This document shows, in pieces, positions 25,230 to 33,900 of a stretch of DNA of 39,154 nucleotides. The stretch comes from Bradyrhizobium lablabi (GTDB taxonomy: Bacteria; Pseudomonadota; Alphaproteobacteria; Rhizobiales; Xanthobacteraceae): the NCBI RefSeq assembly GCF_001440475.1, contig NZ_LLYB01000086.1, forward strand, positions 48,758 to 87,911, written 5' to 3'. A program made the position numbers and the translations under genes. Every line of letters begins with the position of its first letter. Within the stretch, counting starts at the first letter, position 1. The notes under the pieces were generated by a model that saw only the letters and a list, made by a program, of their open reading frames with translations, had not been told where the DNA came from and searched no databases.

Positions 25230-25865
25230 CTACCGCTGTTGAATCGCCGCGTCATACGCCTCGATCGTCGCCCTGGCGCGGTCGGCTACTTCCGCCGCCG
25301 TCATGCCGGGCTTGTAGAGGCTGCTGCCGAGGCCGAACGCCATGATGCCGGCCCTGACGTAGTCCGCAAAATTCTTGTCGGAGACGCCGCCGACGGCGGC
25401 AATCATCAGGTCCGGGGGAAGCACGGCGCGGATGGCGGTAATGCCGGCGGCGCCGAGCACGCTCGCGGGAAAGAATTTCAGGCTCGAGGCGCCGGCCTTG
25501 GCGGCGAGCAGCGCCTCGGTCGGGCTGAAGACGCCGGGCATCGTGACCATCCCGCGCGCCCGGGCGCCAGCAATGATTTCGGGATCGACATTGGGGCTCA
25601 CCAGAAGCCGGCCGCCCGCGTCGTGAAGCCGCGCGACGTCGTCCAGCGCCAACACGGTGCCTGCGCCAACCAGGATTCCGGCAGGGGCTTTCTTGACGGC
25701 GATCTCGATCGAGCGGAACGGGTCCGGCGAGTTGAGCGGGATCTCGATTGCCGTCATGCCGCTGTCGATCAGCGCATTGACGATATCGCCCACTTCGTCG
25801 GGCTTCACGCCACGCAGGATCGCGACCAGCGGACGCTTCATCGGGGGGAAGGGGACAACGCGCAT
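25230..25865 (-). CDS. dgoA: 2-dehydro-3-deoxy-6-phosphogalactonate aldolase
   Basis: A 211-residue class I aldolase of the KDPG/KDPGal type that splits 2-keto-3-deoxy-6-phosphogalactonate to pyruvate and glyceraldehyde 3-phosphate. The Schiff-base lysine is K130 (ASSLKFFPAS) and the general-acid glutamate is E41 (AIEIPLNSP), with R18 in ILRG. LNSP after EIP and the pairing with dgoK favour the galactonate rather than gluconate enzyme. The ATG at 25865 is 12 bp after the dgoK stop, so the genes form an operon in kinase-then-aldolase order. No galactonate dehydratase (dgoD) is in the window. Confidence 0.93.
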   Translation of the reverse strand: MRVVPFPPMKRPLVAILRGVKPDEVGDIVNALIDSGMTAIEIPLNSPDPFRSIEIAVKKAPAGILVGAGTVLALDDVARLHDAGGRLLVSPNVDPEIIAGARARGMVTMPGVFSPTEALLAAKAGASSLKFFPASVLGAAGITAIRAVLPPDLMIAAVGGVSDKNFADYVRAGIMAFGLGSSLYKPGMTAAEVADRARATIEAYDAAIQQR

Positions 25866-25877
25866 TCGTGTGATCCT

Positions 25878-26792
25878 CTAGACATTCCAAATCGATTGCG
25901 CGGCCATCGAAAGGCCGCGACGGACCGCATCCTCGGCGCCGATTGTTCTGACGGGAACGGCGACCGTGTCAAACGCCAACTGGTAGAGCATCTGGAGCCT
26001 GCCTGACGCCACCAGCGTGATTCCGTTCCTCGGCACCTGTCCGGCGAGCCCGCCCGCCAATTCGAGACCGATCAGGGTGCCCGATATTTTCTCGCGGGCC
26101 GAGGATGGCGTGCCGCCGTGGAGGAGCTGGCCCGATCGCACCTGGAACAGCAGATTGGCGGCGTTCGCAGGCGTCTCGAATGCGCTGATGACTGCGGACT
26201 TGAAGGCTTCGGCATCTGTCGCGTCGTCGGCGCCGGCCACCGCGTGGGTCAGAATCGTTTCGCGCGATATGACGTCGAACAGCTCTCCCGTCATGAACGT
26301 GGCGAAGCGTTCGACGGTCCCTCTCTTGGCGCTGACCCACTTCGAATGGGTGCCCGGCATGCAGACGAGCGCATCCCCCGCAGCGTCCATGCCGAGGGCA
26401 CCGAGCAATTGTGTTTCCTCGCCCCGCATGACATCGGGCGCCTTGGGATCGCGTTGCGCGATTCCCGGCAGGATGCGGATGTCGCGATGCTGTCCAGGCA
26501 CCGCGACGGCCTGCTTCAGGATCGATGCGAGCGGTGCCGGCGTATCGACATATCCGGCCTCGACCCATCCCTGCCGGGCGCCGGCCATGCCGCAGATGAT
26601 AACGGGCAGCCCGTCTGCGGCGCGAACGGCGTCCAGATGCGATTGCAGCACCGCCGGAAAGCCCAGTCTGCCCGCCGCCGTCATGCCCTCCTGGCTGCGC
26701 CGTTCCGCGAGGACGTTGCCGGTTCGATCGACGAGCCAGAGCCGAAAACTGCTCGTGCCCCAATCGACCGCGACATATGCAGGCTGGCTCAT
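25878..26792 (-). CDS. dgoK: 2-dehydro-3-deoxygalactonokinase
   Basis: A 304-residue sugar-acid kinase of the ASKHA fold, phosphorylating 2-keto-3-deoxygalactonate before DgoA cleavage. The N-terminal phosphate-1 motif YVAVDWGTSSFRLWLVD, the GMAGARQGWVEAGY loop, LLGALGMD and MPGTHSKWV match DgoK. The ATG at 26792 begins MSQPAYVAVDWG. It is first in the dgoK-dgoA operon and divergent from a Bug-type receptor gene 286 bp away. The shared control region suggests that the receptor may bring in a related sugar acid (inference). Confidence 0.95.
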   Translation of the reverse strand: MSQPAYVAVDWGTSSFRLWLVDRTGNVLAERRSQEGMTAAGRLGFPAVLQSHLDAVRAADGLPVIICGMAGARQGWVEAGYVDTPAPLASILKQAVAVPGQHRDIRILPGIAQRDPKAPDVMRGEETQLLGALGMDAAGDALVCMPGTHSKWVSAKRGTVERFATFMTGELFDVISRETILTHAVAGADDATDAEAFKSAVISAFETPANAANLLFQVRSGQLLHGGTPSSAREKISGTLIGLELAGGLAGQVPRNGITLVASGRLQMLYQLAFDTVAVPVRTIGAEDAVRRGLSMAAQSIWNV

Positions 26793-27030
26793 TTCAGGTT
26801 CGTCCCGATGCTATCTGCGCTTCCGGGACATGTTATCACGGCGATCTGCCCGGTGTCGCGATGCTGGATCGACGGCGCCGCGAAGGACCAAATGTCGCTT
26901 CGCCTGCGCGAATTACACTCGCTTTGCAGTTGATTTGTAGAAATGCAATCAGCATGATCCCGGGTTATGCGGGGTCGCGCTGCTTGCCAGCGCCAGGCTT
27001 CGCCAATCAGCGCGCATCGCAAAGAATGCG

Positions 27031-27068
27031 CCATAACAACAAACAAGAACCATAACAATAAACAAGAC
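27031..27068 (+). repeat. 19-bp tandem repeat before the Bug receptor gene
   Basis: CCATAACAACAAACAAGAA (27031-27049) and CCATAACAATAAACAAGAC (27050-27068) are adjacent copies with two differences. The block is G-poor on this strand and ends 2 bp before the GGGAGG ribosome site, so it would lie in the 5' leader or act as a binding site. Confidence 0.8.
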
Positions 27069-27078
27069 TTGGGAGGAT

Positions 27079-28077
27079 ATGATTGTGATCAACCGATTTG
27101 GTAACAGCGCGCTTATTGGCCTTGGCCTCTTGATTGCCGCGCTCACGCCGCAGGCTCACGCCCAATCGACCGCGAAGACGGTGACGCTGGTGGTGCCGTT
27201 TGCGGCCGGCGGCGGCACGGATACGGTCGCCCGCCTGATTGGCGAGCGGATGTCGAAGACGCTCGGCCAGACCGTCATCGTCGAGAACGTGGTCGGCGGC
27301 GGCAGCACGCTGGCGAACGATCGCGTGGCCCGATCGGCGCCCGACGGCTCCACGATCCTGATCAATCACGTCGCGCTGCTCGCTGCGCCCAGCCTGTTCA
27401 CCAATTTGCGATACGATACCAAGACCGCGTTCGAGGCGGTCGGCCTCGTCAACAACGCGCCGATGGTTTTGATCGGCCGGAAGTCGATCCCCGGCGAAGG
27501 CCCGAAGGACCATGTGGCCTGGATCAAGGCGCAACGCGACAAGGCGAACTTCGCGCATGGCGGCCTCGGGACCAACAGTCACCTCTGCGCCGTGATGATG
27601 GGTAACGTGCTCGGCTTCAAGCCGACGGTCGTGGCCTATCGCGGATCCGCGCCGGCAATCGCCGATCTGCTGGCGGGGCAGATCGATCTGCTGTGGGATC
27701 AGGTAACCAATGCCTTGCCGCAGATTCAGGCCGGAACGCTGCATGGCATCGCCATCACGTCGCCGCAACGGCTCGAACAGTTGAAGGACGTGCCGACTAC
27801 CGCCGAGCTCGGTATGCCCGAGGTCAGTTACTCGATGTGGCATGGGCTCTACGTGGCAAAGGGTACGCCGAAGGAGACCATCAATGCGCTGAATTCGGCG
27901 CTCCGTGCCGCACTGTCGGAGCCGGACCTTGTGGAGAAGCTCAAGCAGCTCGGGACCCTGCCATTCCCGGCCAACGAGTTGACGCCCGAGGCGCATGCGC
28001 GCCTGTTCGCCGACGACTTGCCGCGCGTGGCGAAGCTCATTGAAAGCTCGGGGATCAAGGCGAGCGAAGCGAAGTAA
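27079..28077 (+). CDS. Tripartite tricarboxylate transporter receptor (Bug/TctC family)
   Basis: A 332-residue periplasmic binding protein. A signal peptide (to about AHAQ, residue 29) is followed by VTLVVPFAAGGGTDTVARL, the Bug family's first ligand loop, and by APDGSTIL and GSAPAIADLLAGQIDLLWD. Such receptors deliver carboxylates to TctAB permeases, but no tctA or tctB is in the window. The ATG at 27079 has an excellent GGGAGGAT site. Its divergent neighbour is dgoK, so a sugar acid is a possible ligand (inference). The stop is followed by a hairpin shared with the convergent VCBS gene. Confidence 0.93.
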   Translation: MIVINRFGNSALIGLGLLIAALTPQAHAQSTAKTVTLVVPFAAGGGTDTVARLIGERMSKTLGQTVIVENVVGGGSTLANDRVARSAPDGSTILINHVALLAAPSLFTNLRYDTKTAFEAVGLVNNAPMVLIGRKSIPGEGPKDHVAWIKAQRDKANFAHGGLGTNSHLCAVMMGNVLGFKPTVVAYRGSAPAIADLLAGQIDLLWDQVTNALPQIQAGTLHGIAITSPQRLEQLKDVPTTAELGMPEVSYSMWHGLYVAKGTPKETINALNSALRAALSEPDLVEKLKQLGTLPFPANELTPEAHARLFADDLPRVAKLIESSGIKASEAK

Positions 28078-28100
28078 GACGCCTTTCGATGCGGAATGGT

Positions 28101-28118
28101 TGCGCCGAAACCGGCGCA
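28101..28118. terminator. Bidirectional hairpin between convergent genes
   Basis: TGCGCCG (28101-28107) pairs with CGGCGCA (28112-28118) around AAAC, midway between the Bug receptor stop and the VCBS gene stop. It lacks a T run on either side, so its strength is doubtful. Confidence 0.4.
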
Positions 28119-28124
28119 GCTCCA

Positions 28125-30716
28125 TCACATGATCAGATCGTGCGGTGCATGGGCGACGGCGGCGTTACCCGGCTGGTTCCAAACGAAACTTTCGGACCAT
28201 TGTGCAGACAACTCGACCGTTTGCGCTGCTGCTGAAATCGTCGGCGGCCCGCTGGTTTCCGCAGCGTTTTCGGGCGAGCTGATCGGTGCCGGGCTGTCCT
28301 CTGCAGGGTCGATGACATTCGCCGCGCTGACGTCGGACATCTTGTCCTTGAAGTGGAACGTGTCGTTGGCGCCGTTGATGGTGATTGTCACCACCTGTGC
28401 GGTGCCGTCGATGGTGGTCACCTTAAAGGTGTCGGTCAGCGTGTCGCAGTCGTTGAGCGCCTGCACTTCGCAATTGGCGTTGTCGAGCTTGTAGGTCCAG
28501 ACGCCGTCCGCCGTCATCGTGAAGCAGCCGTAGCCGCCATCGCTCGCCTTTGGCGAGCACACGGCGGTGAAGGTGTTGGGCGTGTTGTCGACGTCGGTGT
28601 CGGTGAGCGTGCCTTTCGCGATCGGCGTACCGTCGATGCAAGCGCCGGCTTCGGTTACCGAGCCGGTCGTAGCGCCGCAAATGACGGCAGCGTCGTTGGC
28701 GCCGTTGATGGTGATCTTCACCACCTGCGGGGTCCCGTCGATGGTGGTCACCGTAAAGCAGTCGGTCAGCGTGTCGCAGTCGTTGAGTGCCTGCACTTTG
28801 CAGTTGGTGTTGTCGAGCGTGTAGGTCCAGACGCCATCCGTCGTCATGGTGAATGTGCCATAGCCGCCATCGCTTGCCTTTGGCGTATCGATCGCCGTAA
28901 AGGTGTTGGGTGCGTTGTCGACGTCAGTATCGGTGAGCGTGCCTGTTGCGGTTGGCTTACAAGATATCGAATTGGCCACGCCGCCGGCCTCGATGACCGA
29001 GCCGTGCTTGGTTCCGCAAATGATGGCGGCGTCGTTGGTGCCGTTGATGGTCACCGTCACGAGCTGCACGGTGCCGTCCAGTGAGGTCACGTTGAACGTG
29101 TCGGTCAGCTCGTCTCCGACATTGAGGGCCTGTACTTTGCAGTTGCTGTCGTCGAGCGTGTAGGTCCACACGCCGTCGGTCGTTATGGTGAAAGCGCCAT
29201 AGCCGCCATCGCTGGCCGTCGGGCATTTGACCGCCGTAAAACCGGGCGCGTTGTCGACGTCGGTAGCGGTGAGCGTGCCGGTCGCCGTCGGCGGGTGGCA
29301 CTTGGTGCCGCCGTCCTCGGTCACGAAGCCGGTTGTAGCGCCGGATATGACGGCTGCGTCGTTGCTGCCCTTGATGATGAGTGTCACCACCTGTGCGGTG
29401 CCGTCGATGGTGGTTACCGTGAAGGAGTCGGTCAGAGTGTCACCGATATTGAGCGCCTGCACCGCGCTGTTGGAATCATCTACCGTGTAGGTCCAGACGC
29501 CGTCCGTCGTCATCGTGAAGGTGCCGAAACCGCCTGCGCTCGTGGCCGGAGTGTCAACCGCCGTGAAAGTATTGGGCGCGTCATCGACGTCGGCGCTGGT
29601 GAGCGTCCCGCTGGCGCTCCGCGCACCGCTGGCGCTCAGCGCGCCGAGCGTGGTGTTGGCGACGACGCCGGCCTCGATCGCCGTGCCATTGGTGGCGCCG
29701 GAGATGATGGCATGGTCGTTGACGCCATCGATGGCGATCGTAAATGGTTGACGGGCCGAGAGCGTGCCGTCGGATACGGTGATCGTGAAATCCGTGGTGG
29801 TCGGCGCAGTCAGCGCATTGATCGCGTCATTGTCCGGAACGAACGTGTAGTCGCCGGTTGTGCTATCGACGTAAAGCGTGCCGTAGGGACCAGCCTTTGA
29901 CACATTGTAGGTTACGCCATCGATCACGGTGCTGCCGGCGGTTCCTCCGTTGATGCCGAAGGTCAGTGTCGCGCTGTTGGGGCTGCTGGCTACGAAAGTG
30001 CCGCTTGTTGCGGTGAAGAGGTCAAAGATGGAGGTGTCGATTTCGGTCGGCCCGGTCACCGCATTCAGCGTCGGCGGCGTGGGCGGTGGCGGCGGTATTT
30101 TGCCGACAATCATCTCCGTGTCCGAGGCGCGGATCACCGCGGGCAAAGCGGGCAAATCCCGCTCTGGGGGAGCTCCATCAGTCTCGATGAAATTGATCGG
30201 TTGCACGGGGAGGTGCTCGAGCGAGGGAGGCGTGCTCGATCCCGTCGACCCCCCTAGTCCCCGCTCGTAGGTGGCGAGCGCATCCTGTTGGGCCGCCTGC
30301 AATTCGGTCATTCGCGCAGCCGAGTTGGTGCTCTGGGTGACGCTGACCGAGGACCCCTGCGAACGAAGAGTGATGGTCTGGCCGGGATCCTCGACGAGCA
30401 AGTGCCGCGGGATCGCCTCCTTGGTGATGAGCTCGAACGCGCCGTGCTCGAGGTGCCGGTATGTGATGCTGTCGTCGTCGAGGAATGTGACATTCGGGTC
30501 GGCGGCCTGGACCTTCGTCGTCACCGAGAAGGTCAGGGCCGTGAGCCACAGCATGCCGAACCTGCCGGCATCGGCCCGGCTTTTTTGATCGTCAACCACC
30601 ACCTGAGCGGCAGTTCCGTTCGCACGCCCGAGCGGGCCGCGGCCGGCCGTCGCCTTGAGGTTCCCGATGACGCGAGAAACCAGAGCCGCCGGCTTGCGTT
30701 CGTTGCCAGTGAGCAT
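28125..30716 (-). CDS. VCBS-repeat surface/secreted protein with cysteine-rich repeats
   Basis: An 863-residue protein. The N-terminal 150 residues include an internal hydrophobic stretch (MLWLTALTFS, about 55-64) and a FecR-like piece (HGAFELITKEAIPRHLLVED). A proline-rich linker (PPPPPTPP) leads to a cadherin-like region (about 220-320) and four VCBS repeats of about 110 residues (DNA about 29720-28370; e.g. GVWTYTLDN, VQALN, DTLTDTF). The repeats carry 0, 3, 5 and 6 cysteines in order, whereas the neighbouring paralogue has none. There are no RTX nonapeptides. The C-terminal tail (FHFKDKMS ... AHAPHDLIM) resembles the paralogue's end and could be a type I secretion signal (inference). The ATG at 30716 follows GAGGGGATC. 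No secretion genes are in the window. Confidence 0.88.
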   Translation of the reverse strand: MLTGNERKPAALVSRVIGNLKATAGRGPLGRANGTAAQVVVDDQKSRADAGRFGMLWLTALTFSVTTKVQAADPNVTFLDDDSITYRHLEHGAFELITKEAIPRHLLVEDPGQTITLRSQGSSVSVTQSTNSAARMTELQAAQQDALATYERGLGGSTGSSTPPSLEHLPVQPINFIETDGAPPERDLPALPAVIRASDTEMIVGKIPPPPPTPPTLNAVTGPTEIDTSIFDLFTATSGTFVASSPNSATLTFGINGGTAGSTVIDGVTYNVSKAGPYGTLYVDSTTGDYTFVPDNDAINALTAPTTTDFTITVSDGTLSARQPFTIAIDGVNDHAIISGATNGTAIEAGVVANTTLGALSASGARSASGTLTSADVDDAPNTFTAVDTPATSAGGFGTFTMTTDGVWTYTVDDSNSAVQALNIGDTLTDSFTVTTIDGTAQVVTLIIKGSNDAAVISGATTGFVTEDGGTKCHPPTATGTLTATDVDNAPGFTAVKCPTASDGGYGAFTITTDGVWTYTLDDSNCKVQALNVGDELTDTFNVTSLDGTVQLVTVTINGTNDAAIICGTKHGSVIEAGGVANSISCKPTATGTLTDTDVDNAPNTFTAIDTPKASDGGYGTFTMTTDGVWTYTLDNTNCKVQALNDCDTLTDCFTVTTIDGTPQVVKITINGANDAAVICGATTGSVTEAGACIDGTPIAKGTLTDTDVDNTPNTFTAVCSPKASDGGYGCFTMTADGVWTYKLDNANCEVQALNDCDTLTDTFKVTTIDGTAQVVTITINGANDTFHFKDKMSDVSAANVIDPAEDSPAPISSPENAAETSGPPTISAAAQTVELSAQWSESFVWNQPGNAAVAHAPHDLIM
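28370..29720 (-). repeat. Four VCBS repeats (about 330-350 bp each)
   Basis: Repeat units begin at the NDxAxIxG motif, near 29720, 29365, 29040 and 28700 on the minus strand. The DNA of the units is similar enough to recombine. Each encodes GTLTxTDVDN, GGYGxFTMT, GVWTYxLD and VQALN. Confidence 0.85.
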
Positions 30717-30800
30717 TGGTTGATCCCCTCAGCCACTCGCTTGGTGTGCATTTCTTCTTGTTCAGGCTTCACGCGCACGTATCCCGGCGCGCCCGGCGCC

Positions 30801-30873
30801 GAGACCTCCTGTTCCAAAGTAGACCAATCCATGTGCGCCAGCTTTAGGCCCAAAAGGAGTAATCCTTTTGGGC
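30801..30873 (-). promoter_or_regulatory. Conserved 73-bp upstream element, copy 1
   Basis: This block matches 35011-35083 at 64 of 73 positions without gaps, with sharp loss of similarity at its distal edge. It holds a perfect palindrome: arms GCCCAAAAGGA and TCCTTTTGGGC around GTAA (30848-30873). It lies 85-157 bp upstream of the 863-aa VCBS gene, like its partner before the larger paralogue. A regulator-binding site or structured leader is likely (inference). Confidence 0.6.
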
Positions 30874-30918
30874 TGCTCGGCATGCCCGAGGTGGCAGCGC
30901 TGTAATCAGCGCTGCCCC

Positions 30919-33900
30919 TCACACGATCAGTTCGTGCGCCGCATGGGCAGCGGCGTGCCCCATGTGGCCCCAGGCGTGGCCGAAATTTGTGTGGTCCGTT
31001 GGCGGGGACAGTTCAATTGGTTGGGCCATCTCCGAAGCCGCCGGTAGATCGTTGGGGTCCGCCGCTCCTGCGGGATGACCGATCGACACTGCGATGTGGC
31101 CCACCTCCGTGTCCTCGACGACGGCAGGAGCTCCGGCGGCAGACATCTTTTCCTTGAAGTGGAATGAGCCTCCAAGCCCATGCATATGGGCTGCCGCTGG
31201 GGCAGGAGTAGCAGCGGTTGTCGTTGGTTCGAACTCAGCGGCTTCATGCTTGGACGCCGTTCCGTGCTTGTTCGGTTCGTCTGAAGCCGAATGGTGACTG
31301 TTTGAGTTCGCATGGCTTGCATGGCCGTTAGGATCGTCATCAATCGCGACGTCATTGGTCACTGGCGGCTTGGTACCGTGGCCTTGTCCCTGATTTTCGT
31401 TGTTCCACGCAATGTTGGCGTGCGTTGCGGAATGCGACGGCGCCTCAGTGCGCGAGTGTAGGGGGCGGCCATCGTCGATCTGTTGCGACGTGGCTATATC
31501 GTCGTTCATCGCGGCGACATTCGTGCCGTAGAGGGCGGTGTCGAGCATGGACTGCTGATTCAACGCGAAGTTCTGCTCCGTCGTCATCGTGGTGTGGACA
31601 GCTTTCGCATCGATTGCTGCTCCGCTTGCCGGCGCAACTGACCCGTCATCGGTTAATTCGGTCGGCTGTGTCGCGATTTGGTCGAAGCTGAAACTGGCAA
31701 ACTTGGAATAATCGGTTGAATCGTTGTGATTTCGAGCGGCCTCGTAGCTGCCGTCCACGCCGGTCGTTTGCGGCGTCCAGTTCCCATTGGCGACGAGCGT
31801 GCCGTCATTGAGAGGCGAGTCGGGCAGTATTCCGGCGGTGGTGGCGACAGCCGCCTCTTCTTCCACCGTAGCGGTAGCGGTCAGCTCAGGACTGATCAGT
31901 TCCTCGGCTGCCACGACAGGTGCGGCCGCCGATTGCGTGATGAAATCCGAGGGCTGAACGGTCGCGATCCCCTGCAGATGGATTTCCACCAGGCTGGAAT
32001 CGCCAATGCTCAAGGTTTGATCCGTCGGATTGACGTATACGATTGTTTCGTTGCTTGCGCTGTCATAGCGCCACGCGACAGTGTGCGCCGGCACGGACGT
32101 GCTGGTGGACGTCAGCGCCAGGAACGCAAGCGCACCCAATGCCGTCAAATCGATCTTATCGGCTCCCGATCTGAAATCGGAAATGATGTCGAACTGTGTC
32201 CTGTTGGAGTCTACCGCGGACAGATAAACGAAGGTGTCGTCTCCATTGCTGCCGGTGAGAAAGTCCGCTCCAAATCCGCCGATGATGGTGTCATTTCCAT
32301 TGTTGGCATTGATGGTATCGCTTCCCGAGCCGCCGTAGATCGTGTCACCCCCGTCATTGCCCTTGACCGTGTCATTGCCGGAGCCTGCGTAGATGGTGTC
32401 CGCTTTACCGGTGCCGTTGAGGGTGTCATCACCGGCGCCCCCATAGATGATTTGTCCCTCGTCGCCGCCTCCTGCGATGGAGTCATGTCCAGGAGTCCCA
32501 TGGACGATGTTCGGCGGTTCGAAGCTTACGGCCGTCCCGAGGGCCAGATTGTCGAAATCGTTGGGGTCCGCGTCGCTGGCGCCGCGGATGGCGATCGTCA
32601 CCACTCGTGCGGTGCCGTCTATGGAGGTCACCGTGAAGGTGTCGGTCAGCGTGTCGCCGACATCGAGCGCCTGCACCACGCTGTTGGTGTCGTCGAGCGT
32701 GTAGGTCCACACGCCGGCCGCCGTCATCGTGAAGGTGCCGTAGCGGCCGTCGCTCGCCGCCGGCGCACTAACTGCCGTGAACGTGTTGGGCACATTGTCG
32801 ACGTCGGTGTCGGTGAGCGTGCCGGTCGCTTTCGGCACGCCGGGCGTGGCGCCAGCCTCGATCACGGAGCCGGTCGCGGTGCCGGAAATGATGGCGGCGT
32901 CGTTGGTGCCGGTAATCGTGATCGTCACTACCTGCGCGGTGCCGTCCACGGTGGTTACCGTGAAAGTGTCGGTGAGCGTGCCGCCGACATTAAGCGCCTG
33001 CACCGCGCTGTTGGCGTTGTCGACGGTGTACATCCACACGCCGGCTGCGGTCATCGTGAAGCTGCCGTAGCCACCCGCGCTCGCCTTTTGCGAGCTGATC
33101 GCGGTGAAGCTGTTGGGCGCATTGTCGGGGTCAGTGTCGGTAAGCGTGCCGGTCGCAATCGGCATACCCGGTGTGGCATTAGCCACGCCGCCGGCCTCGA
33201 TCACCGAGCCGGTCGCGGTGCCGGAAATGACGGCCGCATCGTTGGTGCCGGTAATGGTGATCGTCACCACCTGCGCGGTGCCGTCTATGGTGGTTATCGT
33301 GAAAGTGTCGGTCAGCGTGTTTCCGACATTGAGTGCCTGTACCGCGCTGTTGGCGTTGCTGAGCGTGTAGGTCCACACGCCGGCCGCCGTCATCGTGAAG
33401 GTGCCGTAGCCGCCATCGCTCGCTGCCGGCGCGCTAACTGCCGTGAACGTGTCGGACGCATTGTCGACGTCGGTGTTGGAAAGCGTGCCCGTCGCAGTCG
33501 GGGTACCCGCTGTAGCATTGGCGACGCCGCCGGCTTCGAGCACTGAACCGGTAGTCGTGCCGGAAATGATGGCCGCGTCGCCGGCGCCGTGGATGGTGAT
33601 CGTCACCACTTGCGGCGTGCCGTCGATCGTCGTCACCGTGAAAGTGTCGGTCAGCGTGTCGCCGGCATTGAGCGCCTGCACCGCGCTGCTGGCGTTGTTG
33701 AGCGTGTAGGCCCACACGCCGGCCGCCGTCATTGTGAAAGTGCCGTAGCCTCCCGCGCTCGCCTTTGGCGAGGTAACCGCCGTGAAAGTATTGGGCGGAT
33801 TGTCGACGTCGGTATCGGTGAGTATGCCGGTCGCGGTCGGTGAGCCGGGCATGGCATTGGCGACGCCGCCGGCTTCGATAACTGCGCCGGATATCGCGCC

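Noticed and set aside
26793..27030. Gene in the dgoK-Bug receptor gap
   Set aside because: Only short frames with no conserved feature; the gap is better explained as a divergent control region.
30533..30833. Short leader peptide (MDWSTLEQEVSA) upstream of the 863-aa VCBS gene, with a similar one (MDWSILEPEVSA) upstream of the larger gene
   Set aside because: The two copies differ by amino-acid-changing substitutions, lose the common frame soon after and overlap the main gene differently, so DNA- or RNA-level conservation explains the similarity better.
31726..33546. Long plus-strand open frame (606 codons) opposite the large VCBS gene
   Set aside because: It is the antisense of repeated, GC-rich VCBS coding DNA; its translation is a periodic Arg/Val/Gly-rich string with no domain, while the minus strand shows clear VCBS and RTX motifs.
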